64,000 nt of DNA from contig NZ_JABVEC010000002.1 of the NCBI RefSeq assembly GCF_014323705.1, positions 514,447 to 578,446 of the forward strand, read 5' to 3'. Source of the stretch: Actinomadura alba. Its GTDB lineage: Bacteria > Actinomycetota > Actinomycetes > Streptosporangiales > Streptosporangiaceae. This document shows, piece by piece, positions 1 through 8,652 of the stretch. Both the position numbers and the translations under genes were made by a program. The notes beneath the pieces were generated by a model. It did not search any database and was not told where the DNA came from. It saw only the letters and a list, made by a program, of their open reading frames with translations. The number at the start of each line of letters is the position of its first letter. The stretch's first letter is position 1.

Positions 1-2
1 AG

Positions 3-3000
3 GTCGTGGTCTGCTGCCTGGCACTGACCTGTCTGGCCACGTCGACCCGGCCAGGTCGCATCCTCGCCGACACCAAGATCGATATGCCGGTGGATCCGCT
101 GGCCTTCCTCGGCCGCGCGCTGCACCTCTGGGCACCGGAGCAGTTCGGTCAGCTGCAGAACCAGGCCGTCGGCTACCTCTTCCCGATGGGGCCGGTCTAC
201 GTACTGGGCGATCTCGCCGACCTGCCGGCCTGGATCACTCAGCGCGTCTGGCTGGCCATGCTCCTCTGTGTCGCCTTCCTCGGCGCCCGCCGCCTGGCCG
301 GCTGGCTCGGGATCGGCGGATCGGCCGGCGGGCTCGTCGCCGGCATGGTGTACGCGCTCGCGCCGACCGGCCTGGCCGCCCTCGGTCAGATCTCGTCGGA
401 CTACCTGCCGTTCGCGATGGCGCCGTGGATCGTGCTCCCGCTGATCACGGCCGTGCACGATCTGCCGGAGCGCGGCGGCCGGGGCCGGTTGATCGTCAAG
501 TCGGTGGCCCGGTCGGGCCTGGCGGTGGCGTGCTGCGGCGGGATCAACGCCACCGCGACCGCTGCGGTGCTGGTGGTGCCCTTGATCTACCTGCTGACCA
601 GGCCGCGTGGCACACCGCGCCTGCGCGTGCTGGCCTGCTGGTCGGTCTCGGTGGCGCTGGCGACGTTCTGGTGGCTGGTCCCGCTGATCCTGACCGCGAG
701 GTACGGGTTCTCCTGGTTGACCTACACGGAGAAGGCCGTCACCACCACGGGCCCCACGGGACTGGTGACCGTACTGCGCGGTGCGGAGCGCTGGGTCAGT
801 TATCTCGTGCTCGACGGGCAGGTCTGGTGGCCGGTCGGTCATGCGCTCTCGCTCAGTGTCCTGCCCGTGCTCTGCACGGGCGTCGTGGCGGCGCTCGGCC
901 TGGCCGGGCTGGTGCGCGCAGGGCTGCCCGAACGGGCCTTCCTGCTGATCACGTTGCTGGCCGGACTGGCGATCATCACGGCCGGGCACATCAGCACGAT
1001 CGAGGGCCCGGCGGCCGCGCCGATGCGGGAGCTCCTGGACGGGCCGCTGGCGGCGTTGCGCAATCTGCACAGGTTCGACGTGATCGTCCGGCTGCCCATC
1101 GCGCTAGGCGTGGCGCATCTGATCGGTTCGGTGCGCAGGCCACAGGTCCGGCTCCGGATGCGGGCCGTGGCGTTCACCGCCCTCGGCGGCATCGCGCTCG
1201 CGGCGGTGAGCAACGGGCTGTCGGGTCCCGGTGACTTCAGGGAGCCCCCGACGTACTGGCGTGACGCCGCGAACTGGCTGTCCGGACGGACCGGGGGAGA
1301 GGGGGTACTGGCGATCCCGGGCGCTCCGTTCGGCGAATACCTGTGGGGTCGGCCCATGGACGACATCATGCAACCGCTGGTCACGTCCCGGTGGGGCGTC
1401 CGGCAGCTCGTCCCGGACGGGTCGCCCGGCTACACACGCGCGCTCGACGCGATCGACCGGCAGGTGGCGGCGGGGCGCCGCTCGCCGGGGCTGGCGCAGT
1501 TCCTGTCCCGCATGGGCATCCGATACGTCCTGGTCCGCAACGACCTGCGCCGAGAGGGCCTACGGGGCGTCTGGCCCGCCCGGCTGCACCAGGCGCTCGA
1601 CGGATCCCCCGGGATCCGGCGGGTCGCGAGCTTCGGCACCCAGCCCGTCGGCTGGGCCGAACCCGACGACGCCATCGGGGCGTTCGACCAGCTGTACCCG
1701 CCTCTAGAGATGTACGAGGTCGAGGCCGCGGACCAGAGCACCGGCGCCGGCCAGGCGCAGGCCGTCACCGCCACGGCGAAGGGCGGCGCGGTGACGCTGG
1801 CCGACGCCGACAGCGCGATCCGGCTGTACGGGTCGCCGGAGTCGCTGCTGACGCTGGCCGACAACGGGGCGCTGAGAGGGCGGCAGGTGCTGCTCAACGA
1901 CGACGCGCCGGGCAGCGGCGGCACCCCGGTCGTCTCCGACTCGCTGCGGCTGGTGAAACGCAACTTCGGCGAGCTGGACCAGGGCTCGCCCACGCTGACG
2001 GGCGCCGAGCGGGGAGAGGCGGCCGACGTCGTCGAGCCCGGCTGGGAGCGTTACGCGACGGTGGCCGCCTTCAGCGGCGTCTCCTCGATCACGGCGTCGA
2101 CGTCGGCCGCCGACGCCGACGCGATCCCGCAACTGCACGACGCCGGCCGGCTCCCTTACTCCGCCATGGACGGCGATCCCTGGACCTACTGGGAGACGGG
2201 GGGCTGGAACGGGCCCGTCGGCCAGTGGCTCGGTGTGCGGTTCGACCGGCCGACCGTTCCCGGGCGCGTGTCGGCGACCTTCGTACGGAATGAGAACGTG
2301 CTCGGACCACCGCCGAGCCGGATCGCCGTGGAGACCGAGGCCGGAAGGATCGTCCAGCCCGTCGTGAGCAGTTCGGCACCGCAGGTGCTCCGCGTGCCGC
2401 CGGGCCGGACCGGCTGGCTCCGGATCCGGATCCTGCGGCTCGCGGAACCGGTCGCCAGCCCCCTGCTCGCCCGGGCCGGCATCTCCGAGCTGACGATCGA
2501 CGGAGTGCGCGCGGGCCGCCGCTATGAACTGCCGGCCGCGCGGGACGCCGGAGTGCCGAGCTCATTCGTCATGACGCGCGCCTCCGGCGCCGCGCCGGCC
2601 TGCATGAAGGGGTCGAAGCGCTGGGTCTGTTCGCCCGCACTCGAACGGCGGGACGAGGAGGGCGCCGGCTTCGAGCGCTCTTTCCTCTCCGCGGCGCCCG
2701 GTCAAGGGGCGCTGTCCGGCCTGGCCACTCTCACCGATGACCGGCTGATCCAGGGGTACACGGGCATCGGGTCGCGGGTGCGGGTCGCGGTCAGTTCGAG
2801 TCTCTCCTCGGACCCGGCGCTCCTCGCGCGCTCGGCCTTCGACGCCGACCCCGCCACCACCTGGATCGCCGCCGAGCACGACCTCACCCCGAGGTTCGCG
2901 GTGAGCTGGGGGCGTGCCATCCGGGTCGGCCGGGTCGACGTGGAACGCCCGGCCGGCGCGCGGGGAGCGCTCCGGGTGCGGGTGCGCTCGGACCGGGGCG

Positions 3001-4199
3001 ACTCCAGGGAGGGACTGCTCGACCGGAACGGGCGTCTCACCTTCGCCCCGATGATCGCCAAGAGGCTGATCCTCGAGTTCACGGTGTCCGGCCAGCTCGC
3101 CCTGCAGATCACCGACATCACCGTGCCAGGTGTGGCACCGCTGCCCGTGCTGGGCCGGCTTCCGCTCGAGCTGCCCTGCGGCTTCGGGCCGTGGCTGGAG
3201 GTCAACGGCGTCAAGATTCCGACCCGGGTGTCCGGCGCGATGGACGATCTGCTGGAGGGGCAGCCGCTGCGGTACGAGTCGTGCCGGAGCGCGCAGGTCA
3301 TCGGCGGGACGAACCATCTGCGGCCGTCGCCGTTCAGCCCGTACCGGATCGAGTCCGCGGTGCTCGACGTGGACGGCTCGCTGCGGCCGGCGCAGGCCCG
3401 CTCGCAGGCGGGCGCTCCCGAGGGGACGGCGCCGGAGCAGGCGACGACGCGCGAGGTGCGGGTGGAGCGCTGGTCTCCGGACGCTCGCGAGCTGCGGGTC
3501 GAGGCATCCCGGCGGTCGTTCCTGGTGGTGAACGAGAACTACAACCGGGGATGGCGGGCCACGGTCGGCACGACCGTCCTGCGGCCGGTCCGGCTGGACG
3601 GCTGGAAGCAGGGCTGGGTCGTGCCCGCGGGAACCGCCGGCACGGTCGAGCTGACCTACCTTCCGGGCCGGGTGCACCGCGTCGCCGTACCGGCCGGCCT
3701 CGGGCTGCTGGCCGTCCTGGCGCTCGCGGCCTGCGGGCGGGGCGGCTCGCGCGCCGTGCCGCGCCCGGTGCCCCGGCGGATCCGGGGGGTGCGCTGGACG
3801 GCTCTGCCCCTCGCGGCGGGCCTCGGCTTCTGGGTGGCCGGCGGCCTCGGTGTCGCCGTCGCGCTGGGTTCCTCGGCCGTGTTCGCGGCGGCCCCGCTTC
3901 TGGCGGCGCCGCCGGGCTCCGCGCGGAGGCGTCGTACGCTCGCCCGCGCGCTGGCGTCACCGTGGTCGGTGGCCGTGTTGATGTTCGCCGGGACGGTCTC
4001 GTGGGCGGCGAGCGCTTCGACGCGATCCACCGGTAATCCGGCGGCTCTGACCGACCCGCTCGGCGACCTCGTCCCGCAGTTGCTCGGGCTGGTCATCGTG
4101 GGCCGGCTCGTCATCGCCCTGTGGACGCGCCGCCCCGGCCCTGGGAGAGTCGCTGAATCGGCTTCTCGATCAGGTAGTAGCTCAACGTCGCGGCGGTGA
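3..4199 (+). CDS. aftD: AftD-like alpha-(1->3)-arabinofuranosyltransferase, 5'-truncated
   Basis: Very large membrane glycosyltransferase (at least 1398 residues) of the AftD/DUF3367 family, which uses decaprenyl-phospho-arabinose to add arabinofuranose to envelope arabinan on the outer face of the membrane. Near the window edge it has the family signature PGRILADTKIDM followed by FGQLQNQAVGYLFP, then a GT-C type run of membrane helices (to about residue 420). Two discoidin/F5-8-type carbohydrate-binding-like regions follow (about 680-820 and 930-1040), then a cluster of C-terminal helices (about 1225-1390). The frame is open at the left edge, and a GTG at 6 falls inside what is normally the first helix, so the true start is upstream. 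The 3' end overlaps the convergent acyltransferase gene by 89 bp. Family membership is firm; the exact acceptor glycan in this organism is inferred. Confidence 0.85.
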   Translation, partial: VVVCCLALTCLATSTRPGRILADTKIDMPVDPLAFLGRALHLWAPEQFGQLQNQAVGYLFPMGPVYVLGDLADLPAWITQRVWLAMLLCVAFLGARRLAGWLGIGGSAGGLVAGMVYALAPTGLAALGQISSDYLPFAMAPWIVLPLITAVHDLPERGGRGRLIVKSVARSGLAVACCGGINATATAAVLVVPLIYLLTRPRGTPRLRVLACWSVSVALATFWWLVPLILTARYGFSWLTYTEKAVTTTGPTGLVTVLRGAERWVSYLVLDGQVWWPVGHALSLSVLPVLCTGVVAALGLAGLVRAGLPERAFLLITLLAGLAIITAGHISTIEGPAAAPMRELLDGPLAALRNLHRFDVIVRLPIALGVAHLIGSVRRPQVRLRMRAVAFTALGGIALAAVSNGLSGPGDFREPPTYWRDAANWLSGRTGGEGVLAIPGAPFGEYLWGRPMDDIMQPLVTSRWGVRQLVPDGSPGYTRALDAIDRQVAAGRRSPGLAQFLSRMGIRYVLVRNDLRREGLRGVWPARLHQALDGSPGIRRVASFGTQPVGWAEPDDAIGAFDQLYPPLEMYEVEAADQSTGAGQAQAVTATAKGGAVTLADADSAIRLYGSPESLLTLADNGALRGRQVLLNDDAPGSGGTPVVSDSLRLVKRNFGELDQGSPTLTGAERGEAADVVEPGWERYATVAAFSGVSSITASTSAADADAIPQLHDAGRLPYSAMDGDPWTYWETGGWNGPVGQWLGVRFDRPTVPGRVSATFVRNENVLGPPPSRIAVETEAGRIVQPVVSSSAPQVLRVPPGRTGWLRIRILRLAEPVASPLLARAGISELTIDGVRAGRRYELPAARDAGVPSSFVMTRASGAAPACMKGSKRWVCSPALERRDEEGAGFERSFLSAAPGQGALSGLATLTDDRLIQGYTGIGSRVRVAVSSSLSSDPALLARSAFDADPATTWIAAEHDLTPRFAVSWGRAIRVGRVDVERPAGARGALRVRVRSDRGDSREGLLDRNGRLTFAPMIAKRLILEFTVSGQLALQITDITVPGVAPLPVLGRLPLELPCGFGPWLEVNGVKIPTRVSGAMDDLLEGQPLRYESCRSAQVIGGTNHLRPSPFSPYRIESAVLDVDGSLRPAQARSQAGAPEGTAPEQATTREVRVERWSPDARELRVEASRRSFLVVNENYNRGWRATVGTTVLRPVRLDGWKQGWVVPAGTAGTVELTYLPGRVHRVAVPAGLGLLAVLALAACGRGGSRAVPRPVPRRIRGVRWTALPLAAGLGFWVAGGLGVAVALGSSAVFAAAPLLAAPPGSARRRRTLARALASPWSVAVLMFAGTVSWAASASTRSTGNPAALTDPLGDLVPQLLGLVIVGRLVIALWTRRPGPGRVAESASRSGSSSTSRR

Positions 4200-5355
4200 C
4201 CGTCGCGGCGGCGAGGATCGGCAGGTCGAGCAGAAGAGCACCGCGGAACAGCCGGTCGGTGCCGTCGAACCAGCCGAGGATGAGGACCATCTGCCAGAGG
4301 AAGACGCCGTACGAGATCCGGCCGAGAAAGCGCATCACGCGGTTGCCGAGCACCCGGGTCGGTCCGGGATGGGCGGTCGGCGCCAGCGCCACCGGCGCGA
4401 TGAAGAACAGCGCGCACATGCCGAAGATCAGGATGTGGAACTCCGCCGTCCACACCCCGTCGAGGCTCGACAGGTCGGATGGCCCGGTCAGCGGCGACGC
4501 GGCGATGACGAAGAGGCAGAGGGCCCCCAGCCAGCAGGTGCTCCAGCACTCGCCGACCGTACGGCAGAAGCGCGCCGCCGGGCCGGTGGGCTCGGCGCGA
4601 GCCCATACCGCCACCACCGAGAGCGCCATGCCGGCCGCGAACCACGCGAGATACCGCGGCGGCCAGGCGACCGCGATCGGATGGTAGCCGGGAACGAACA
4701 TGAAGAGCGTGTAACCGAACGAGATCAGCGCGTACGCGCCGAGACCCCACAGGAGCCGCCTGGCCCGGGCCGCGACGTCGACCTCACTGCCCGAGCGGCC
4801 GCGTGCGAACCACGCCAGCAGCATCGCGGTGATCGGCAGCGACACGTACCACGCCGCCTCGACCGCGAGGCTCCACGTCTGTCCCATCTCCCTCGGCCCG
4901 AGGCCGCTGCTCCACAGCGGGCCGGGGGCGTAGAGCTGCGTGAGGGTCAGCAGCCGGCCCCACGCCCGCACATCGTCGAGATGATCCCTCTCGGCGGTGA
5001 GCAGTACGCAGGCGACGAGCGCCCAATAGGCCGGAAGGATGCGCAGCGCGCGTTTCCTCAGGTAGGTGCGGGTTCGCGGCCTGACCCCGCCATCGAGCAG
5101 CGCCCGGACCCACGGCCGGTAGAGCAGCAGGCCCGACAGGACGAAGAAGACGGCCACGCCGACCTGACCGCCGTTGAACAACCACGCTGCGGGGACGGAC
5201 GAGCGATTGAAACCCGAGTTGAGGGCCACGTGGAACACGAGCACCGTGAAGGCGGCGACCGCGCGGACGCCGTCGAGCGCGTCCTGATGTCCGGACACCG
5301 CCGGAAGACCGCCGGGCGGGCGGGCGACGCCTGCCGCCGGAGCCTCTGCCGTCAT
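4111..5355 (-). CDS. Acyltransferase 3 family membrane protein (OafA-like)
   Basis: Integral membrane O-acyltransferase of 414 residues, of the family that acylates sugars of surface polysaccharides, glycolipids or antibiotics. The N-terminal part has the conserved LDGVRAVAAFTVLVFHVA block with the catalytic-type histidine, and about ten hydrophobic segments follow, including GQVGVAVFFVLSGLLLYRPW. The C-terminal SYYLIEKPIQRL is the usual end of this family. The ATG start at 5355 is supported by a GGAGG about 7 bases upstream. It converges on the AftD-like gene and is divergent from the DUF3068 gene. A role in decorating the arabinan or the neighbouring exopolysaccharide is plausible but not shown. 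Confidence 0.88.
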   Translation of the reverse strand: MTAEAPAAGVARPPGGLPAVSGHQDALDGVRAVAAFTVLVFHVALNSGFNRSSVPAAWLFNGGQVGVAVFFVLSGLLLYRPWVRALLDGGVRPRTRTYLRKRALRILPAYWALVACVLLTAERDHLDDVRAWGRLLTLTQLYAPGPLWSSGLGPREMGQTWSLAVEAAWYVSLPITAMLLAWFARGRSGSEVDVAARARRLLWGLGAYALISFGYTLFMFVPGYHPIAVAWPPRYLAWFAAGMALSVVAVWARAEPTGPAARFCRTVGECWSTCWLGALCLFVIAASPLTGPSDLSSLDGVWTAEFHILIFGMCALFFIAPVALAPTAHPGPTRVLGNRVMRFLGRISYGVFLWQMVLILGWFDGTDRLFRGALLLDLPILAAATVTAATLSYYLIEKPIQRLSQGRGGASTGR

Positions 5356-5461
5356 TCGGGTACCTCCGCGGCTCCCGCGTCCGGAACGGCGAGAACTCCG
5401 TGGTCATGTAGGGTTACGGCCCGGTAATGATTGCCGGGTAAGCCTAACCCCGGAGGTGGCG

Positions 5462-6412
5462 ATGCGGCGACCGGCGGCGTTGGGGCTGGTCGGCGTGGGC
5501 GTGTTCTTCCTCGCGCTCGTACCGCTCCTGCGGTTCTACGTCCAGGATCAGGTCGTGGCCGTGCCGCGCAACTTCTACCAGGCGACCCGGCTGGAGGCGC
5601 GGGACGCGTCGTACTTCGACACCGCGGAACTCGAGATGCGCACGGACGTCACGCTGAGCGCCCGCAGCACAGTTCTCGGTGATGTGCGGCCGGTGGGTGG
5701 CGCGGACGTCGTGGTGTGGGACGCCTCCACGGCGGTCTACGACGACGATCGCGACCGGCAGCTCGAGGCGCTGGACTACCGGATCGCCGTCAACCGGCGT
5801 ACGTCCGAGCTGGTGAGCTGTTGTGGAGCCCATGTCGCCGGTGACATGGGGGTTCGGTTCGCCGGGTACGGCCTGGTGCTCCCGCCGGCGGACGTGCGGA
5901 AGCGGGACTACCAGGTCTTCGACGTCATCACCCGCCGCCCGTGGCCGGCCCGCTTCGGCGGCGAGGAACGGGTTCAGGGGCTCAGGACCTACCGTTTCGT
6001 GCAGGAGGTCGGGCTCACCAAGGTGGGGGAACTCAAGGCCCTTCCCGGGCGGTTCCTCGGGCTCGGCCCGCGGAGTGGCAACGTCGACGTGGATCGTTAC
6101 TACGCGGCGAGGAACACGGTCTGGGTCGATCCGCGCACCGGCACGCCCGTCAAGCACGAGCAGGTGGTCCAGACCACGGTGCGGATGCCGGACGGCCGGG
6201 GAGGGCTGACGGCCTCCGCCGCCCGGCTGGTCACCGTGCCCGCCGACCAGAAGAGGCTCGTCGCCCGGGCCGACCGGAACGCGCTCGTCATCGCGGCCGT
6301 CAGGACGTACGTCCCGGTCGGCGCGCTGAGCGCCGGGCTGCTGCTCGTCCTGACGGGCGGCGTGGTGGGCCTGGTCGGCGAACGGACCGCCCGCCGCGTC
6401 CGGGACACCTGA
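5462..6412 (+). CDS. DUF3068 envelope protein
   Basis: Protein of 316 residues matching the actinobacterial DUF3068 (PorA-family-like) architecture. It has a single N-terminal helix (about residues 7-25), a long extracytoplasmic domain with the characteristic VPRNFYQATRLEA and later YYAARNTVWVDPRTGTPVKHEQ motifs, and a C-terminal membrane helix (about 280-302). The ATG at 5462 is preferred because GGAGG at 5452-5456 sits 5 bases before it; a GTG at 5456 would overlap that ribosome site. The molecular function of DUF3068 is unknown. Its place beside an AftD homologue fits a cell-envelope role. Confidence 0.85.
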   Translation: MRRPAALGLVGVGVFFLALVPLLRFYVQDQVVAVPRNFYQATRLEARDASYFDTAELEMRTDVTLSARSTVLGDVRPVGGADVVVWDASTAVYDDDRDRQLEALDYRIAVNRRTSELVSCCGAHVAGDMGVRFAGYGLVLPPADVRKRDYQVFDVITRRPWPARFGGEERVQGLRTYRFVQEVGLTKVGELKALPGRFLGLGPRSGNVDVDRYYAARNTVWVDPRTGTPVKHEQVVQTTVRMPDGRGGLTASAARLVTVPADQKRLVARADRNALVIAAVRTYVPVGALSAGLLLVLTGGVVGLVGERTARRVRDT

Positions 6413-6472
6413 TGAGTGTTAGTACGTGTTCTCGCCGTGACGGGTATCGCGCCCTGGTGTCCGGTCAATACT

Positions 6473-6496
6473 CTAACTAGAACCTGTTGCAGTTAG
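6473..6496. promoter_or_regulatory. KstR-type palindromic operator
   Basis: A 24-bp interrupted palindrome with CTAACT/AGTTAG outer arms encloses TAGAACCTGTTGCA (6478-6491). This matches the published KstR steroid-regulon consensus TnnAACnnGTTnnA at all eight fixed positions. It overlaps the -35 element proposed for the nitronate monooxygenase gene, so repression is the simplest reading. KstR itself is not in the window; the assignment to that regulator family is inference from the motif. Confidence 0.55.
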
Positions 6497-6516
6497 GCTT
6501 CACGCGCGCTTAGAGT
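6487..6516 (+). promoter_or_regulatory. Candidate leaderless promoter of the nitronate monooxygenase gene
   Basis: A -35-like TTGCAG (6487-6492) and a -10-like TAGAGT (6511-6516) are separated by 18 bp. The GTG start at 6523 lies only 6 bases after the -10, the geometry of a leaderless transcript. No well-placed Shine-Dalgarno is present. Confidence 0.45.
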
Positions 6517-6522
6517 CGAGGG

Positions 6523-7635
6523 GTGCGGACACGAGTAACGGAACTCTTCGGCATCGAATACCCGATCTTCGCGTTCAGTCACTGCCGCGACGTGGTCGCC
6601 GCCGTGAGCCGCGCCGGCGGCATGGGCGTCCTCGGCGCGCTGTACTTCACCCCCGAGGAGCTCGAGGTCGAGCTCAAGTGGATCGACGAGCACGTGGGCG
6701 GCAGACCGTACGGCGTCGATGTGGTGATGCCCGCGAAGTACGAGGGGGCCGACCTCGGCGACTCCGAGGACCTCATGGCCAGGTTGCAGGCCATGATCCC
6801 CGAGCGGCACCGCCTGTTCGTCAACGAACTGCTGGAGCGGCACGGCATCGAGCCGCTCTCCGAGGAGGGGGCCGGGCGGTACCTGCTCGGCTGGACCGAC
6901 GCGACCGCGCGTCCGCAGGTCGAGGTGGCGCTCAGGCATCCGATCGCGCTGCTCGCCAACGCGCTCGGCCCGCCGCCCGCCGACGTCGTCGCGCAGGCTC
7001 ACGAGCACGGCGTCAAGATGGCCGGGCTGGCGAGCAACGCCCGGCACGCCCGCAAGCAGGTCGAGGTGGGTGTCGACATCATCGTCGCGCAGGGCACCGA
7101 GGCGGGCGGTCACACCGGCGACGTGTCGACGATGGTCCTCATCCCCGAGGTCGTCGACGCGGTCGGGCCGGACACCATCGTGCTCGCGGCGGGCGGCATC
7201 GGGCGCGGCCGCCAGCTCGCCGCGGGGCTTGCGCTCGGCGCGGAGGGCGCGTGGACCGGGTCGATCTGGCTCACCGTCGACGAGGCCGACACCCCGGAGG
7301 CGTCGAGGGACAGGCTGCTGTCCGCGACGTCCCGCGACACCGTACGGTCCCGCTCCTGGACCGGCAAGCCGGCGCGCATGCTCAGGACCGCGTGGACCGA
7401 CGCGTGGGAGAGCGAGAAGTCGCCCGGCACGCTGCCGATGCCGATGCAGTTCATGCTCATCTCCGACGCGCTGCACCGCATCAACCGGGCCGGGAGCAGC
7501 GAGCTCACGACCTTCCCGGTCGGCCAGATCGTCGGTTCCATGAACCGGGTCAGGCCGACCGCCCAGGTGATCTACGACCTGATGGAGGAGTACATAGCAG
7601 TGGTCGACCGCCTCAACCACATCACCGAGTCCTGA
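6523..7635 (+). CDS. Nitronate monooxygenase / 2-nitropropane dioxygenase family flavoprotein
   Basis: FMN-dependent TIM-barrel enzyme of 370 residues, similar to nitronate monooxygenases and related enoyl-reductase-like flavoproteins. The N-terminus FGIEYPIFAFSHCRDV, the central IIVAQGTEAGGHTGDVSTM and the phosphate-binding LAAGGIGRGRQLAAGLALGA are typical; the AQGTEAGGHxG segment contains the catalytic histidine. The substrate may be a nitroalkane or another oxidised carbon acid. In actinobacteria, members often sit in acyl-CoA and steroid degradation regulons, which agrees with the KstR-type site upstream. A GC-rich hairpin follows, before the convergent epimerase gene. Confidence 0.87.
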   Translation: MRTRVTELFGIEYPIFAFSHCRDVVAAVSRAGGMGVLGALYFTPEELEVELKWIDEHVGGRPYGVDVVMPAKYEGADLGDSEDLMARLQAMIPERHRLFVNELLERHGIEPLSEEGAGRYLLGWTDATARPQVEVALRHPIALLANALGPPPADVVAQAHEHGVKMAGLASNARHARKQVEVGVDIIVAQGTEAGGHTGDVSTMVLIPEVVDAVGPDTIVLAAGGIGRGRQLAAGLALGAEGAWTGSIWLTVDEADTPEASRDRLLSATSRDTVRSRSWTGKPARMLRTAWTDAWESEKSPGTLPMPMQFMLISDALHRINRAGSSELTTFPVGQIVGSMNRVRPTAQVIYDLMEEYIAVVDRLNHITES

Positions 7636-7653
7636 CCGTTTCGCGGACCGAAG

Positions 7654-7680
7654 GCCCCCCCGGGGGGCGCCTCAGGGCGC
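7654..7680. terminator. GC-rich hairpins between convergent genes
   Basis: GCCCCCC and GGGGGGC (7654-7668) and the adjoining GCGCC/GGCGC pair form compact stems between two convergently transcribed genes. There is no T-tract, as is usual in high-GC actinobacteria. Assigned as a bidirectional terminator on position and stem strength. Confidence 0.4.
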
Positions 7681-8652
7681 CGCGAGCCGCCGCGCCGGAG
7701 GCGCGGCCATCGGCACAGCGTATTGCGGCAGGCCGCGGAACCAGTCGACCGTGTGCCTGAGGCCCGTGTCGATGGATACGGGCTTGACCTCGGGGAACAG
7801 TCGTCGAAGCCGCCCGTCGGACGCCTGCGAGTCGCGAACGTCGCCGAGGCGAGGCGGCTCGTGCCGGATCTCGAGCGGAAGGTCGGTCGTCATGGCCAGC
7901 CGCTCGGCGAGTTCCAGGATCGACACCCGGCTGCCGAAGGCGAGGTTGACCGGATCCGGGCAGGTGACGCGGTGGATCACGGCGTCGGCGAGTACCCTCG
8001 CCACCGTTCCCACGTAGGTGAAGTCACGGGTCTGCCGGCCGTCGCCGTGGACGCGCAGCGGCTCGCCGCGCAGCGCGGAGTCGATGAACGAGGGGACCAC
8101 GGCCGCGTAGGCGTGGCCCGCAGGCTGTAGCGGCCCGTAGACGTTGAAGAAGCGCAGCGCCAGCGCGGGCAGGTCGAAGCTGCTGCCGTAGGCGAGCACG
8201 TAGGCCTCGGTCGCCAGCTTGCTCGCGCCGTACGGGCTGATCGGGCGGGTGGCCAGGTCCTCGTGCTTGGGCAGCGCCGGTGTGGACCCGTACACCGAGG
8301 ACGAGGACGCGGCGATCATGTGGGTCGCCCCGCGCCGGCACGCTTCGAGCACGAACACGGTGCCGGTCGCGTTGACCGCGTGGCTGGCCACCGGGCTGGT
8401 GAGCGACCGTGGGACGGACGGCCGCGCCGCGAGATGGACCACCGCGTGGGCGCCGTCGACGACCTCGTCCAGCAGTTCGCGGTCGAGGATGCTGCCCTCG
8501 ATCAGGTCCGCGGCGACGCCGTCGAGGTTGCTCGCCGACCCGGTGCTGAGGTTGTCGAGTGCGGTGACCTTGGAGATCTCCGGGCGCTCGGCGAGTTCGC
8601 GGCAGAGGTTGGCTCCGATGAAGCCGGCCCCGCCGGTGACGATGACTCTCAA
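7672..8652 (-). CDS. NAD-dependent epimerase/dehydratase (nucleotide-sugar)
   Basis: Extended short-chain dehydrogenase of 326 residues. The Rossmann motif TGGAGFIG is at the extreme N-terminus, LDNLSTG follows the second strand, and the catalytic SSSVYG serine region and YGASK (YxxxK) are present. The best-known relatives are UDP-glucose 4-epimerase and dTDP-glucose dehydratase; the exact sugar cannot be read from sequence. The ATG overlaps the stop of the upstream glycosyltransferase by 4 bases (ATGA), so the two are translationally coupled. It probably supplies or interconverts a sugar donor for the exopolysaccharide locus. Confidence 0.88.
   Translation of the reverse strand: MRVIVTGGAGFIGANLCRELAERPEISKVTALDNLSTGSASNLDGVAADLIEGSILDRELLDEVVDGAHAVVHLAARPSVPRSLTSPVASHAVNATGTVFVLEACRRGATHMIAASSSSVYGSTPALPKHEDLATRPISPYGASKLATEAYVLAYGSSFDLPALALRFFNVYGPLQPAGHAYAAVVPSFIDSALRGEPLRVHGDGRQTRDFTYVGTVARVLADAVIHRVTCPDPVNLAFGSRVSILELAERLAMTTDLPLEIRHEPPRLGDVRDSQASDGRLRRLFPEVKPVSIDTGLRHTVDWFRGLPQYAVPMAAPPARRLAAP

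Noticed and set aside
425..3960. Long open frames on both strands inside the AftD-like gene
   Set aside because: They are Arg/Ala/Gly-rich shadow frames caused by high GC; the plus-strand AftD frame has family motifs throughout.
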